64,000 nucleotides of DNA from Rhabdophis nuchalis (lineage: Eukaryota; Chordata; Lepidosauria; Squamata; Natricidae). The translations under genes and the position numbers were made by a program. Positions within the stretch are counted from its first letter, which is position 1. Every line of letters starts with the position of its first letter. The notes under the pieces were generated by a model. That model was not told the DNA's origin and did no database searches. It was given only the letters and a program-made list of their open reading frames with translations. This document shows, piece by piece, positions 12,205-25,393 of this stretch. Location of the stretch: positions 75,637,119-75,701,118 of the forward strand of contig CM077648.1 in assembly GCA_039707465.1 (NCBI GenBank), written 5' to 3'.

Positions 12205-12395
12205 TTTTCATCTTGTCAGAAGGTATTAGGAACAAGTTCCTGAGAGTAAAACAGTTAGGTAATGGAACAATCTGTCTTTAAAAATTGTGGTCTCCGAGCC
12301 TCCTATCAAAGATGATTAGTAGATTCTTGAAATGAAGGAGGATTGGACTAGAAGACTTGTCAGTTCCCATCCAACTTATACATTCTGTGATGAGA
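12205..12395 (+). mobile_element. CR1 LINE 3' fragment
   Basis: Contains a degenerate version of the CR1 C-terminus and the 3' signature GGATTGGACTAGAAGACTTG, shared in antisense by the CR1 at 25.4-26.1 kb. Frame broken, old copy. Confidence 0.65.
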
Positions 12396-13588
12396 AGAAT
12401 CAAAGAATCTAACACACAGCAGGTTGTTCGGATTAATTTCAAAGATTATTTAAGAAGATTTGTGTCAATTTCCCCAAAAAATGTTCTTATAATATCTTCA
12501 TTCTAAAATCCAAGAGAAACCACAAAACTACAAGTGGCAAAGAAGAAGAAGAAATTTCTTTTTGAAGGAAAATAAATGGTATAGCGCCAATGTAGGTTAA
12601 ATAAGAGTTTATTATGGAGGACAAGGTTTTATAGTGTGAAAGCTATTTAATTATGCCTCCTAAGATTAGTTAATGCAACCTACAGACCACCATGCTTTCT
12701 GGACAGTTCATTATGGGAGAAGGTTCTGATATCCTTTACAATAAATCTAGGTCAAATTTAAAGCATTGCTTTGCAGATGCATTTGTTAATTACTTGCTAT
12801 TAGAAGGAATCAGTGATTATGAAAAAGATAATATATTATCAAGTGTTAGGTACACAATGGTCAAGTTTGAATTCTGAGTTTTTACAATTCTTGTTAGTTG
12901 GGCTGGGGTAAGGCAGCATATTGTTTTAATCTTCCCATTATGAAAGTTAGCTATCACAAGTTTCTGACTTTTCCAACGAGAATGAAAAAATGTTAGAAGC
13001 ATTTATTCAGATTCCTTATGATTTATTGCTTGCTTTTATTCCATTTTAAGTATTTCATTGTTCTTACTTTTAGAAATTAAACATTTTCATATTTAAATAC
13101 TATTAATTTAATATTTAAATCTATACCTGGAATGTACTCTAAATCTCTCTCTTCCTAAATGCACAAAAAGTAAAAAAGTAGGCATTTCAAAAATCAGGAA
13201 AAAAAATGAAATAATCAAATAAGAACAAACCTGAACTTGAATTTTATTTGATTTATTAATTGAGATGTACCCTAAATATTCTCTATGGGCTCTTTAACTA
13301 TCAGGCATTCCACTGTATATTTCCTTAACGTTTTATGTTGGCATTTCCGGTCACATTTCTTAATACGTTAATGGATACAGAATATCCTTATCCAAATGTT
13401 CCTAAATTAAACTATGCAGTCACTATTTTTGTACTATTCGTTGCCATGGAATAGAAGTAAAGCACAGTTTAAAACATGCAAGTCTTCATTTATGTTGGAT
13501 TGCTGCAATGCATTTCCCCCCAACTTGGTGCCTTCCAAATTAGTTGGACTTCAACGTGTTGCGGATTGTTAGGGTTGAAATACAAACC
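12396..13588. other. Intergenic, AT-rich, nothing recognised
   Basis: No coding region, RNA gene or clear repeat could be identified. Confidence 0.5.
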
Positions 13589-13596
13589 TTCTAAAA

Positions 13597-13706
13597 CAGG
13601 GGTCTCCAACCTTTGCAACTTTAAGTCTGAAGGACTTCAGCTCCCAAAATTCTCCAGCCAGCTTTGCTTAAAGCTGACTTAAAGTTACAAAGGTTGGAGA
13701 CCCATG
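13597..13706. mobile_element. Palindromic hAT-type MITE
   Basis: Begins CAGGGGTCTCCAACCTTTGC and ends with the inverse (AGGTTGGAGACCCATG). Flanking 8-mers TTCTAAAA and CTCTAAAG agree at 6 of 8. Same family as the copy at 7319. Confidence 0.8.
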
Positions 13707-13714
13707 CTCTAAAG

Positions 13715-14297
13715 GGCATTCAACTGGGAAAGCCTAGTAGATTGCTTGAATTGTCGATCTATAAAATGATAACATTGCTGTTCCTATATTTCAAAGAACA
13801 TGCATATTTGCGAGTATGCTTTGATTTCTTTCTTACATGATCTCAGAGGTCTCATTCAGACAACCAGGCAGCTGGCAAGCCTTCATGTCTTGCTTTACAG
13901 TGCCTAGTCTCCACCTTGTTACACATTCTCAGTGTGTAATGGTTTTATTGTATTTGTAAGTTATAGCATGTGTGTGGTCCTCTATTGCTCCTCTATTATG
14001 CCTTGTGAATCATCACACACTGATATTTTGCTAATTCAGATCACTAATGAGCATATCATCTGCCTACCATTTTAATATGTTTTAAGTTTCAATATTTCAC
14101 TTACATGTGGGTGAAGGCAGGAGATATTTTAAAAATTATGCTGCGCTCAATGAAGAGTTTCAGAAATAATAGAATGCAGTGTTGGAGCAATGGAGCAGTG
14201 TTGGAGCAATGCAGTGTAAGAGCAATTTATTGAAGTCTCTTCATATATTAAAGGGAAATAGTGTTGTGCCACTATGCCATCTTTTCATCTTATGTAA
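13715..14297. other. Intergenic, nothing recognised
   Basis: AT-rich. A short phrase (GTGTTGGAGCAATG) is repeated in tandem near 14180-14215. Confidence 0.4.
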
Positions 14298-14305
14298 CCC
14301 TAACC

Positions 14306-14857
14306 CAGTGGTGGGCTTCAAATTTTTTTAGAACCTACTCTCTAGGTGTGGCCTATTTTGTGGGCGGGGCTTGGCAGTCATGTGACAGGGTGGGAGTGGC
14401 CAACTTGTAAAATGTGGTGAAACTCATTTAACAACACTGTTGCTTAGCAACCAAAATTTTGGGCTCAATTGTGATGATAAATTCTCTTATTTGGTGGGTG
14501 TGGCTTGTGGGTCATGTGACTGGGTGGACTTGTAAAAAATGTAATGTAAAAAACTTGTACAATGTGGTGAAACTCACTTAACACGCTCTCGCTTAGCAAC
14601 CAAAATTTTGGGCTCAATTGTCTTTCTCTTTCTTTCTTTCTTTCTTTCTTTCCTTCCTTCCTTCCTTCCTTCCTTCCTTCCTTCCTCCTTTCCTTTCCTT
14701 TCTTACTTTCTGCCTTCCTTTCCTTCCCATTGGGTTACCGACAGCGGCAGGCCAGACTTACTTCTGGGTCCACCGGTGGAACCCGCTCTCACCGGCTCTC
14801 TAAATTTCACCATCCGGCTCTTGTGGGTAGGTGCGAGCCTGCAGACACCCACCACTG
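14306..14857. mobile_element. Non-autonomous hAT-type element carrying a CTTT/CCTT microsatellite
   Basis: The termini CAGTGGTGGG and CCCACCACTG are inverse to each other. The element is flanked by a perfect 8-bp duplication, CCCTAACC, in a telomere-like ACCCTAACC context. The interior contains TGTGGGCGGGGC-type motifs. A pyrimidine microsatellite, CTTT then CCTT, spans 14620-14712. About 140 bp before the microsatellite (roughly 14488-14620) appears essentially identical to 21875-22010. Confidence 0.85.
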
Positions 14858-14865
14858 CCCTAACC

Positions 14866-15429
14866 CTAATGTTCAACTAGAGATAGCCATTTCATTTGAA
14901 AATACATTTTATATGTATGCTTGCTTTTCTATATTTCTTGCCTTCACTGTGGGTGGAAAATGTTTGGCTTCTCTCTATATAATCTGAAGAAATACCTCTA
15001 CTGAGTACCAGTTAACACCGCTTACTTATGTTTGGGACAATGTTGATATTTCAAAATATACATATGATAAAAGAATTCGTATTTTTATGATGCTTGACCT
15101 CATTTCTCTCAAATGATATTGCAATTAAGATAGCTGACTTATACTTATTATATTTAGAAATTCCGTATTTTAAATCTGCTTTCCATTACAACTTTAGTTA
15201 GATGGCCCTTGTTAAGCCATCAACTAACCTATCTTTACCACATTCAAAAAACTGAATGGTGAAAAAATTATATAAAATTATGCAGATACTGAAGCAGAGC
15301 AGTTACATATTCAGAGAGAGAGAGAAATGCAAATGTTGTTTTTCATTATAATCCATCATAATAGAATCTGTAAAAACCCTCATATTCTGGACAATGTTGA
15401 AAAAAAGCATAGAATGCTGATTTGCTAAC
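14866..15429. other. Intergenic, nothing recognised
   Basis: AT-rich sequence without identifiable genes or repeats. Confidence 0.45.
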
Positions 15430-16420
15430 TTGTCAATGTCAACTTGATGTGACCATTAAGGTAGATCTTCTCCAGGATGAACTATCCCCAGCCTTGGACT
15501 TGAGACCTCTCAACACTGCATTCATTGCTGTCATACTCAAGTATATCTTGCTGTGAATGTCCTCTTCCATCTTTCTCATCATTTTGGGCCCTCAGGGAGC
15601 TGGGTTTTTGTTACAAAATATGTTAATTTAAGCCTGGTTATTTGGGCCTCAAGTGAAAATTCTTTTGATTTTTTTTTAATGTTTGCTTTCTTGGCTGTCA
15701 GTGTTATTTTAAAGTGTTTTCTCCACCAACAAAGTTCAAAAGTATCAATATTGTTTCCATCCTGGTTCTTCAAAGTCCAAATTTCACAGTCATTAGATAT
15801 CACAGGGAAAATCATTACCTGTATGATTCTGCATTTTTCTAGGTAGGGATATTTCACTATACCTGAATATCTTTCCAGGTTCTTCATTTCTTATCAGTTG
15901 CTAGTCTTTGAGGTATTTCTCAACTGCTGATTTTTTTTTTTACTATTTATAGTTTATCAATAAGGAAAATATTCACCACTTCAGTGTTTTTATTGTCGAC
16001 TTTAATGTTGGTTGCTGTATTTTTCCCCCTTTTCATCACAGTTGCATTTTTTTCTGTACTTCTTGACTTTTATTATTGAGCTTACATTTTCATTTTCACT
16101 ATCAGAGTGCTTGGTGCTTGATGTTTTTCCTCCAGTTTTAAATCACGTTGATATTCTTCCAATCTAGCTTTCCTCGGTATATATTAGCATATATTTTGAA
16201 TAAATGAATGAGTGCATAGGCTTGTTTCACCCTTTGCAACTTGGGGCTAATCAGTTTTATCATGCTATACTTTACTGTGGGTTTTTGCTTTCTATGTATT
16301 GCATAACAACAGTTTGTTCTGGGATTTCCATTTTCATAAGGCTATTCCACTGCTTGACATAATGTATATAATCATTGATGCTCCTGCTGATATAGTTTTG
16401 CTATTCTTTTATCTTCCTGA
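15430..16420 (-). mobile_element. Degenerate RTE/BovB-like LINE
   Basis: Minus-strand reading of 15579-15887 gives a block resembling the BovB/RTE C-terminus: a VMIFPVI run, CEIWTLKN, then DTFELCWWRKHF, matching the family pattern FPVVxxxCESWTxK...DAFELWCWRR. Further 5' on that strand (about 16180-16320) a degenerate block aligns with the VRQGC...LFN.YAE region of the reverse transcriptase. Multiple stops and shifts mark an old copy. Confidence 0.65.
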
Positions 16421-17269
16421 GTTATCCGCCATGCTTTAACAATAATATCTCTTCTTGACCTTTTCTAAAACCACCTTGTATATCTAGGAAATGATTTCTT
16501 GGGTGCTTTGGATGTTAACATCCTCACAACTGATTGGATCATTGACTGCATTGGATCCAAGTCCTGTCTTTGCTATTTCCTTCCTAATTACAAAAGGAAT
16601 GCTATTCTTTCTGTTTTTCACATCCTAGTTATAAATATTTTAATCTGAAAGTATACAATTCCAGTCCATTTCATTTTACTGATATATAAAGTATATCAGT
16701 GAATCATTAAAACTTCTCTTTTTTTTACTCTGTTGAGCCATGTTCATGATCCTTAGATTCTATGTTCCCACTATAATTTTGTCTTTCAAATGTTCTTTTT
16801 CTGCATGGCAGCATTGGCTAGATATCTGGAATGCTTTATAATATAGTTGCATGATAAATACTATTGCTACTCTGAAAGGTATGAAAAATACCTTTCTCAC
16901 ATTAAGCTCCAGCCTCTTCCTATGCCAGTGCTGTCCAATACAAATGTCTATGTTGTGATGATCTTCATACCTTGGGTGACTCTGCTGGGATTACATACTC
17001 TTTTGTTATCCCTTTCAGGAACATAAGCAGACATATACAAGCACAGGCCGTGATGAGGCAATCTAGCAGAACTTGGGAAAGAGACAAACGTTATCACTGC
17101 CAGTAATAATCCATTCTGGATGTTCCATGTAACTAAATTGCATATGAAATATACTTTTGGTGTATTCTTTTGATCAGCAAATATTTGAGTGGACAATAGC
17201 ATCACAACAATATAAAATCTAAAATTGTGCATATGAGATTTACTTTTTTCTTTTTATATTCTTTTATTC
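16421..17269. other. Intergenic, possibly upstream part of the RTE relic
   Basis: Pyrimidine-biased + strand that may continue the antisense LINE, but no motif is clear enough to say so. Confidence 0.3.
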
Positions 17270-17640
17270 ATAATCGTACTTATTAACCGCAGTTGGGGCT
17301 AGCACTAACATTGCTAAGTGACACAGTCATAGAGTAAAACATCACATGACCACCAACTCACAACATTAGTTCTGGCTGCCATTGTTAAGCGTATCACCCA
17401 CCGTCTTTAGGCATTGTATAATGTGACCAAGACTTGCAACTTTTGGATTGCTTTCCCATTGATTTTGTTGGAAGCCGGCCTGAAAGATTACAAATAGTGG
17501 TCCCATCACCATGGGACACTACAACCATGGTAAATGCACACTGGTTATCAAGCACATGAATTGAAATAATGTGATTGTGATGATTCCAGCACTCTTGTAA
17601 TTTTGAATGATTGCTGAATGAATGGTCAGTAAGCAATGGA
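17270..17640. repeat. Degenerate MITE-like repeat
   Basis: Carries phrases such as TTGCTAAGTGAC, TTGTTAAGCGTATCAC and CATGGGACACTACAACCATG. They resemble the interior of the TA-flanked element at 27159-28008 (TTGCTAAGTGAATCAC, GGGACACTGCAACCAT). Ends are not definable. Confidence 0.5.
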
Positions 17641-20600
17641 AGCCAGATACTAATATGTGCCATATTTTTGATAAATCTGATTTTCTGACCTCTACGAGTA
17701 AGATTTAGATTGAAATGGTCTACATTGGGCAGTAAGAAATAATAATATATATTGTATCTAAGAAATAAGAAGGCCACAATACTTTACATAAGTTGGCCTA
17801 ATGAAAGAGCTCGTAATTCTGTACATATTTGAGTTACTATATATTTTAATGATTTATCGTTTTGTTTGTTTTGCATACATTTTTAAAATATTTATACATG
17901 GGGTATCTAAGAAGCTTCATCCAGATGAATACTGATTAGATAACTATGCAGTAATGAGTATTTTCCCCAGCACTAAACTTATTAGAAAGTCTTACAATAT
18001 TAAGAAATGTTGCACGTTCAGATTAGTTCAGATTATACTTATATAGATACTCTAATTCAGAAATTCTGGAGTGTCATTCAGAACTCTCTGCAAATGGGAG
18101 ATGCTAAAAATAACAAAGACCCAGTCTGTGTAATGGACTTTTTAGAGCAGTTTTATTCCAGTTCCTAGTAAATACATTTTCATCGGAGTTGCTTTGTTTA
18201 AGCATCACTCATTTATTCTTCCCTTTTTTTTTTTGGTCTTGTGATTCTGACTAATAAGTTTCTGCAGTGCTTTGCAAACATCATGGCTAATAAGGTTTTG
18301 TTGTCAAACAATTATTCAAGACTTTTGTTGAAGAAACCTCATGTTTAAATCCATACTTCCTGAGAAAACAATGTCAATTATATTTTGACAAACACTGCAG
18401 AAGATAAGCACATACATAGTATATATATTCTAATGGCAGTGTATATTTAAATGTTGTGCTGTTTTAGCATAATTTTAGTTGTTGAATATGATCCACAAGA
18501 AATGATCTGTTTTCAGGTCCAAAGGCATATCGGCAGGTTTATTGTTTAAATCTTAGATTAAGGCTTTCTTATTTCTCAAGAGTACGTATTTGTTTTTAAA
18601 TCACTTGATTATGTTCATTTACTTCTTTAGCATTCTTAACTTGGGATAAGAATAAATACATTTGTAGTTAATATTACTGGGAAAAGGTTCAGCAAGCAAT
18701 TCAAAGCATTGACCAAATAAAATATGAGTTTGTATTACTGTTTACTGCAAATATTTTTCTATGATATGCCTTTAAACCTATTTCATAAATATTGAACCAG
18801 TATGTATTTTTATTCCATACTAATCAAGGATTTACTATTTTTTTCCTAAATGAGAAACTACTCTCTGTATTTTAACTAAAATTTGAATTTTGTCTCTAAT
18901 AATAAAATTTTGTACAGTATACCATTGTCTTAATTTTCTGATATATTGAGACAAATCCATGATAAATAGCACCCCAATTTGATTGTTTCATTTTTATTAA
19001 AGATAATGCTGTAATAATTCCAAATGAATTCACCATAAAAAAAACTTTAAAAAAGAGAGTGGGGGTACTTCTTTTGGTGTTAGATTTTTCTGTGATAAAT
19101 TATATTTATACAATTTGTATTCTAGAGTTTTTAAAAATGTTCTTAATATTAAGCACCTATTTAATATTACATTTACCTACTTGACTATACGCATATAAAA
19201 TGAAAACCTTTCCACTTAAAGAAATACTTCCCTAAGTGAAAAAAAAGTATTGAAGTTCATGAGAAACTTGGGGATGGAGGTGGGGAGAAGGCTTCAGGGA
19301 CCAATATCTTTCCAATACCAGATCCTTTTTGTGGTTTGTTCTGTGGTCCTATCTTATTATTATAAACTTTTTCAAACTGAAAGCCTAAACATACTCAGCA
19401 GAAAATAAGCCCCAGTGAATGTAATGGAGTTGTTAAAAAAAAAATGTACAGAATTACACCTCATGAATAAAAAGCTGATCACATACATTAATTCTTTTGT
19501 TAGAATCCTGCATTAATGTGCAGTGATCCAAAATCCAAACACCCACGTTGGAAGTGGGCTGCTGATCTCAGTAAAACTTATTTTTCTTCAATGGAACCAT
19601 TGGAATTGGAATTTTAGACCAGGAAATTATATTAACTTCCTACAAAGCCCCCTGATTTAGAAAATCTGTAAATTAGAATGTCTATGATAACTCCAAAAGA
19701 AGAATCAGACTATAGGGATTATCAAAGTTTGTTCTCCCTTGAAAACAAAGATCTAAAATGGTTATCCAGAAGAACTTATCTATTTCAGAGAATAGTTTTC
19801 CTTATCAGTTGAAAAACTACTTTTGAATGTCAACCTCTAAGCTCTATCACCACCAAAGCACTAGTTGAAAATATACTCTGGTTATAGAGAAGCTGTGTTA
19901 TACCCAATGAGTATGTTTAATTCCAATTAAGATATCTTTTCCATCATCTGCTGGCACTTTTAACCAGGGAGATGAGAAATTAACATTTATTTTAGTGTAG
20001 TGCACCATTCAGACAGCTCCAATCAGTTTCCACCATCCATAATCTTTCAACTGTTCTGGTTTAGAAGGCTTTTGTGAGAATGTAGCATATCCATGCAATT
20101 AAATGGTATCTGCTAGTGTCCAGAGTAAATATGTGCAATATCATATATCATTTACACAATCTGGTATATATGAAGTATGTTTATCACTGATGTACATAAA
20201 CGTTAAAAAAGTGAAGGCTTCTAATCTTGCGCTGCCATTGTAAATAGAAAAGCTTTGAAAAATTAAAGTGCCTTTTCATAAAAACCATTCCTCCATTGTA
20301 ATCATTTTACCTATTGTAAAAATATTAAGAAAGAAAAGTGGAGGATGTGAAGTATGTAAGAAACCATTGCATTATCTCGTGTATATTACAGTATTTTTAT
20401 TTCATTCAGTGCAATACTTCTAGTGCTGGGAGCTTTGTTATTGGTTTAGCAAGAAATATCTTGATTCTAGCAAGAAAAAATTGAAATAGCTATATTAAGT
20501 ATAATAATGACTTACTTCACAAAGAAAGATGCCCATGAATATATGAGAAGCACACTTTGTTATATTAAAAAATCTGATTTTGATTCACTCATTTGGTTTC

Positions 20601-21817
20601 AATCCAGTGCAACAAAAAGTGTTTTTCATTATCTGCTTCTGTAGTTCAATTTTTTCAAATTCTCTTCTTAGATTATTATAATTACATGGATAAGGTTATT
20701 AAAAAGCTGAAGCTGAAATAAACAAGAGCTTTTCTTCACTAATCCTATCACTTGTATAATTATAAGTGATTAATAATTGGTACACCTGTGGGTACCAATT
20801 AAAAGCTCACTCAAATCAAAATTTGTCAAATCCTAAAATCATGGGACAATTAACTTACAGTTCCATGTTTAATTCAATAAACTCAGACATGATTTGTTTA
20901 TTTGCAACAATAAAATGATGAACTTTTCTTAAATGTGCAAATTGAGCAATACTATCCAATCATTTATGAAGTCATAAATGAAATTGCAAGATAAGATTTG
21001 GCAAATAATGTTTAAACTAGTATAAAAGTTCCACAAATTTCTTCATTATTACTTCCTTCCTTTCCCTTAAATCCAAGACCCCACAAAACAGCTTTACAAT
21101 GTATACGTAAGGGACCAAAAAAAAAATCAGAATGATTTAACCTCCATTCCTAGTTCCATTCCTAGTTCCATTCCTAGTTCCACCCTTAAACTTCTGGAAA
21201 AAGGGCCAGAAAATTTCAGTCCCAATTCTTACAGTAATATCAAATGGCATTCTTCAGTCTCCTGGAAATTCATGAGGCACGGCTGTGGATTGCTAACCTT
21301 TTATATATTGAACTGGCTATTCTAATGTTGCTGAAACTATAGAAATTGGGAAATTTTCTCACATAATCTGAAGAAAACAATCCAATATCAAACCTGCCTG
21401 TTGCCAAAATAAAGAGACAGATGAAAACCAACTTGCTATTTAAAAGAGACAGTTGTCCAAGCATTTGATTTAATTGTAAATAGGACTTTTTTATTCAATT
21501 CAATCAGTGGAATTCTTTCAAAATGGATTCTTTTTCTGGAACATCTAATAACTTATTAGATGTTCCTAAATTTTTGTGTGTCTATTTAATTAGCTTCAAC
21601 TTAATCTTGGCAATGAAAAGCTTAACAGAGACATTCAAAAGCATTTCACAATGTATTTTCTGGCTTTGAAAAATCTGAAACATTGCAACTGTTTTTCTGT
21701 TCAACAAAACAAAGGAGAAATTGAAAGATGTGAGTTTTCTGATGGAAAAATAAGCTATAAGTCATCAAATTGTATTATTTTCACAACTTTATGTATCAAA
21801 GTGCATAGATATTAATG
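17641..21817. other. Long AT-rich intergenic stretch
   Basis: Over 4 kb without a recognisable gene or transposon. Small structures only: back-to-back hairpins near 20750-20805 (CACTTGTATAATTATAAGTG and ATTGGTACACCTGTGGGTACCAAT, the latter imperfect), and three to four copies of a 12-bp unit, TTCCATTCCTAG, at about 21143-21185. Confidence 0.5.
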
Positions 21818-21825
21818 GGCAGTGG

Positions 21826-22012
21826 CAGGGGTGGGTTTCAAATGTTTTTACTGCCGGTTCTGTGGGCGTGGCTTATTTGGTGGGTGTGGCTTGTGGGTCA
21901 TGTGACTGGGTGGACTTGTAAAAAATGTAATGTAAAAAACTTGTACAATGTGGTGAAACTCACTTAACACGCTCTCGCTTAGCAACCAAAATTTTGGGCT
22001 CAATTGTCTTTC

Positions 22013-22084
<72 letters not shown>

Positions 22085-23942
22085 GTGTCTTTCCTGCTTT
22101 CTTTCTTTCTTTCTGTCTGTCTCTTTCCTTCTTTCTCTTTCTCTGTTTTTCTTTCCTTCTTTTTTTTTCTATCTGTCTCTCTTTTCTCTCTCTCCCTTCC
22201 TTCCTCTCTCTTTCTTTCTTACTTTTTCTTTCTCTTCTACCCCCCTCTCTCACACGCACACATACACACACATGCACACACACATACCTGGTCCAGGCAC
22301 ATAGACAGAGCCCTTACTGGGGAGTTATCCTGCTTGGATGCGCCCACCAGCAGCAGCAGTGGTGCTGGGGGGGGAGAGCTTGCCTGGGCTTTCTGCCATC
22401 CCAGAACTGTGCCACACTAGGGTGTTCCACTGTATGGACATGCCTGACAGCAGCAGTGGCAGCAGCGGTGGTGGCAGAGTACACCCTGCCTTCAGGGGCC
22501 TGTTCCCCTGTTTGGATCAACCATGGTGGCTCCAATGGACAGCGGAATATTCTTTTAGCGGCAGAAGGAAGAAAGTGCTCCAGGAGGGCAGGCGCTACAC
22601 AGATGTCCCAAGGCTGCTGCACATGTGCACTGCCTGACCTAGAGCATTTTCTTCCTTCTCCCACTGGCAAAAGAAAGAATATCCCACCATCCTGGAACTG
22701 CGCCATGCAGGAACACCAGGATGGCGGGATTTTCTTTATTTTTTTCAGCAGCAGGAGAAGGAAGAAAGTGATCTAGGAGGGTAAGTGATCCAGGAGGGCA
22801 AGTGGCTCTTGTGCTGGCTCTGGGGGGCTTCGGACTCCGAAACAGCCCACTGGCTTCTCACCCAACCACCTGCCTGCTCTCTTTGCAGGTTAGCCCATCT
22901 GACCGCCGGCACTACCCTTGGAACTCGGCCTGCGGAGTCCGTGCTCCAGGGGGAAAGAGACTCGTCCACTGTCTGCTCCCCACATGAGGGGCTGCCCCCC
23001 ACCCACCCACCAGTGGCTTCCGCCTTTTGCTCTGTTTTCACTGGCAGTAAGGGGGGCCGCGGCTGAGGAGCAGGCAGGTGGCTGGGTGGGAAGCCAGTGG
23101 GCTGCTTGGGAGCCTAAAGCCCCATGGAGCCAACACAAGAGCCCCGTGGGCCCGGGTGGAAGGCAGCCTTTTCTACAGCATCTCCATCCCCTCTTTGAAT
23201 TGCCCTGCAGTGGGGGAAGGGGGTTCTGCCTTTGCAGAAATGAAGCAAATGTGCAGCAGCCCCTGGATGTCCACTTGCCCTCCTGGAGCACTTTCTTCCT
23301 TCTCCTGCTGATGTAAAAAAGAAAGAAAATCCCGCTCTCCTGGTGGTCCTGCATGGAGCAGTTCCAGGATGGTGGGATATTCTTTCTTTCGGCAATGGGA
23401 GAAGGAACAACCCTCTCAGCCCCAGCACAGCATCTGCATTTCCACCAAGGGCCTTCTGCCCACCCACTGGCCGGGCATCGCTGGACACCAACCACAGAAG
23501 GCAAAGGGACATGGGGACCGCTGGTAAGGCCACGTGGAAGGCAGGGAAGCATGGCAATGCCACAGGGAAGGGAGTAAGCTGCTTGCTCCCTTCCCCGCAA
23601 TCCTGCCATGCTTCCCTACCTTCTGCTTGCCTGCCTTTGTAAGTGGCCATGGGGACACAGGGAAGGCCATGTAGAAGGTAGGGAAGCATGGCAGGGCTAC
23701 GGGGAAGGGGGCAGGAACAGCTAGCTAATCTGCAACTTGCAGGTTTACCTGGAAGACATCAGAGGCAGGCAAGCTGTAGAGCAGAGACTGGACAGGGTGG
23801 GCCGAGCAAGTGGTGATTGGGAAACTGGTTGTGGGCATGGCCAGCCATTACTATCAGTTCGGAAAGGTTAGCGTTAGAGTTAGGCCAGATTTTTACTATC
23901 TATTCAGCCAAACCAGACCAAACCAGTAGGAACTCACCTCTG
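21826..23942. mobile_element. 2.1 kb non-autonomous hAT-type element with GC-rich interior
   Basis: The left end CAGGGGTGGGTTTCAAATG and the right end, reading GAACTCACCTCTG, are imperfect inverted repeats, with a further match of GCCGGTTCTG-type sequence and ACCAGTAGGAACT. The copy is flanked by a perfect 8-bp duplication, GGCAGTGG (21818-21825 and 23943-23950). The first 180 bp is shared with the element at 14306. Next come a CTTT array (about 22005-22084), CT-rich sequence and a CA-rich patch. About 1.4 kb of GC-rich sequence follows, in which motifs containing GAAGGAAGAAAGTG and a CATCCTGGAACTG-like phrase recur directly and inverted (22560, 22640-22770, 23290-23410). No transposase was found. 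Confidence 0.75.
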
Positions 23943-24074
23943 GGCAGTGGTATCCTTGGTGAGGGGTGTCAAAATATGAGTATGCATAAGTATGGAAGAA
24001 ATTGGGCTTGAACCATCACACCATAGTCTACATCTTACTGGTTTTGACATTTCACCAAGAATGGCCATGCTGCC

Positions 24075-24260
24075 ACCACTGTGCTGAAGTGGTTAAGATC
24101 ATGAAGTGAGAGCAGAATGTCCCAGGTTTTTGTCTTTCCTTAGGCACAGAAGACAACTGGATGACTTTGGACCAGTCATCCTTTCTTGGCCCTAGACTGG
24201 GAAATTGAAAAACGTCTATCTCTCACCCACTTTAGACCAGGAACTCTGGAGAAGCGGTAA
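24075..24260 (+). mobile_element. Possible degenerate tRNA-derived SINE
   Basis: The phrases GCTGAAGTGGTTAAGATCA (tRNA-like 5' part) and ATGACTTTGGACCAGTCATC (a common squamate SINE body motif) occur in the expected order. No clean boxes or target duplication are visible. Confidence 0.35.
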
Positions 24261-25390
24261 TTAAGTATATTACATGTGCTGGCAGCATAAACCTAGGTTA
24301 CAATACATAAAGGAGGGCACAGTCTAGTAATAGTCTTCTGAGCATTTATAGTGTCCTTAACATTTATTGGCTAAACTTGGCAAACATTGAATGTACATCA
24401 AAGGCAGACTTGATCGCTTTCCAACTACCATTAAGTAGCACCATGCCAAGAAAGAAAAATAGGCAATCTAATTTTACAGCACCATCTGAAGGTGGTTATT
24501 GTCAAAAATGGCTTTGGTTAAGTAATTATTGATAAGAAAATATTACATGTGCCTTTTAATTTTAATTTATAGTCTTATTTAGCTTTTTATGTGATTGTCT
24601 GAGCCTTAGAGCCTGGCAAGTGGAACTGCTTTTTTTTTTTTAATCTTCTAATGCTGAACAAAGGGAAATGGTGCTAAAAGCTTTAGTACACTAATAATTG
24701 AAAACACGTTTAGCATCTTAAAAATGAGATTCTGAATGCACAAATAAATCTAGTGACATACTGCAGTCCTGTCCTTTTGTGAGTGAGAAAATTCTTTCTA
24801 ATTTGCTGCAGATTGTATAACACAGTCACTAAATGCAGATTATCTTTCGAAAGAGAAAAAAGAGATTAATGAGTCAGTCTGAAATGTTGAATTCAATGAG
24901 CCAATCAGATACATTTTTAAAATTTGTCTACAAAAATTGTGAAGGTAGAAGAAGAAATTGCCCTGTCATTGCATGTTTAAGCCTAAATTATCAAAGGAAA
25001 GCAATGCAAAGAAATAGTTATTAGTTATTAAATTGTTTGACAGTCTATGTAAACATAGATATTTTACATTATATATATCTATGCTATATCTATTATAATA
25101 TTAATTTTAACATATTTACGGATTCCTAAGAATCTGTGTGATTTACAAAATCAAAACAGGTTTTCAATTCTCAGAAGAAAGTTAAAAATATATGATAAAT
25201 ATATTTTTCTATCTTTATTATGCTTAGTAATTAACAAAAGTATGCTTATATAGAACAGTATTAAATGTATCTTTTTGAGTAATGAAAAGTAAAACGGAAG
25301 AGTTGGAAAATTATGTAAAAAACAGGGTAAGGTTTGGATTTATTGTGCCAGACTTTCTTAACTTATGGTGATGTAGTGCCAATTTCTACA
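24261..25390. other. Intergenic, AT-rich, nothing recognised
   Basis: No gene, RNA or clear repeat seen. Confidence 0.45.
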
Positions 25391-25393
25391 TGT

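Noticed and set aside
14298..14305. Interstitial telomere array
   Set aside because: Only one to two CCCTAA-like units occur; the second copy is a target-site duplication.
21960..22304. Low-complexity Phe/Ser/Leu or Lys/Glu/Arg frames
   Set aside because: Translation of CTTT microsatellite only.
22310..23760. GC-rich frames as a host gene or CpG-island promoter
   Set aside because: The block lies wholly inside a transposon-like unit with a perfect target duplication, the frames overlap in many registers and no known domain is seen.
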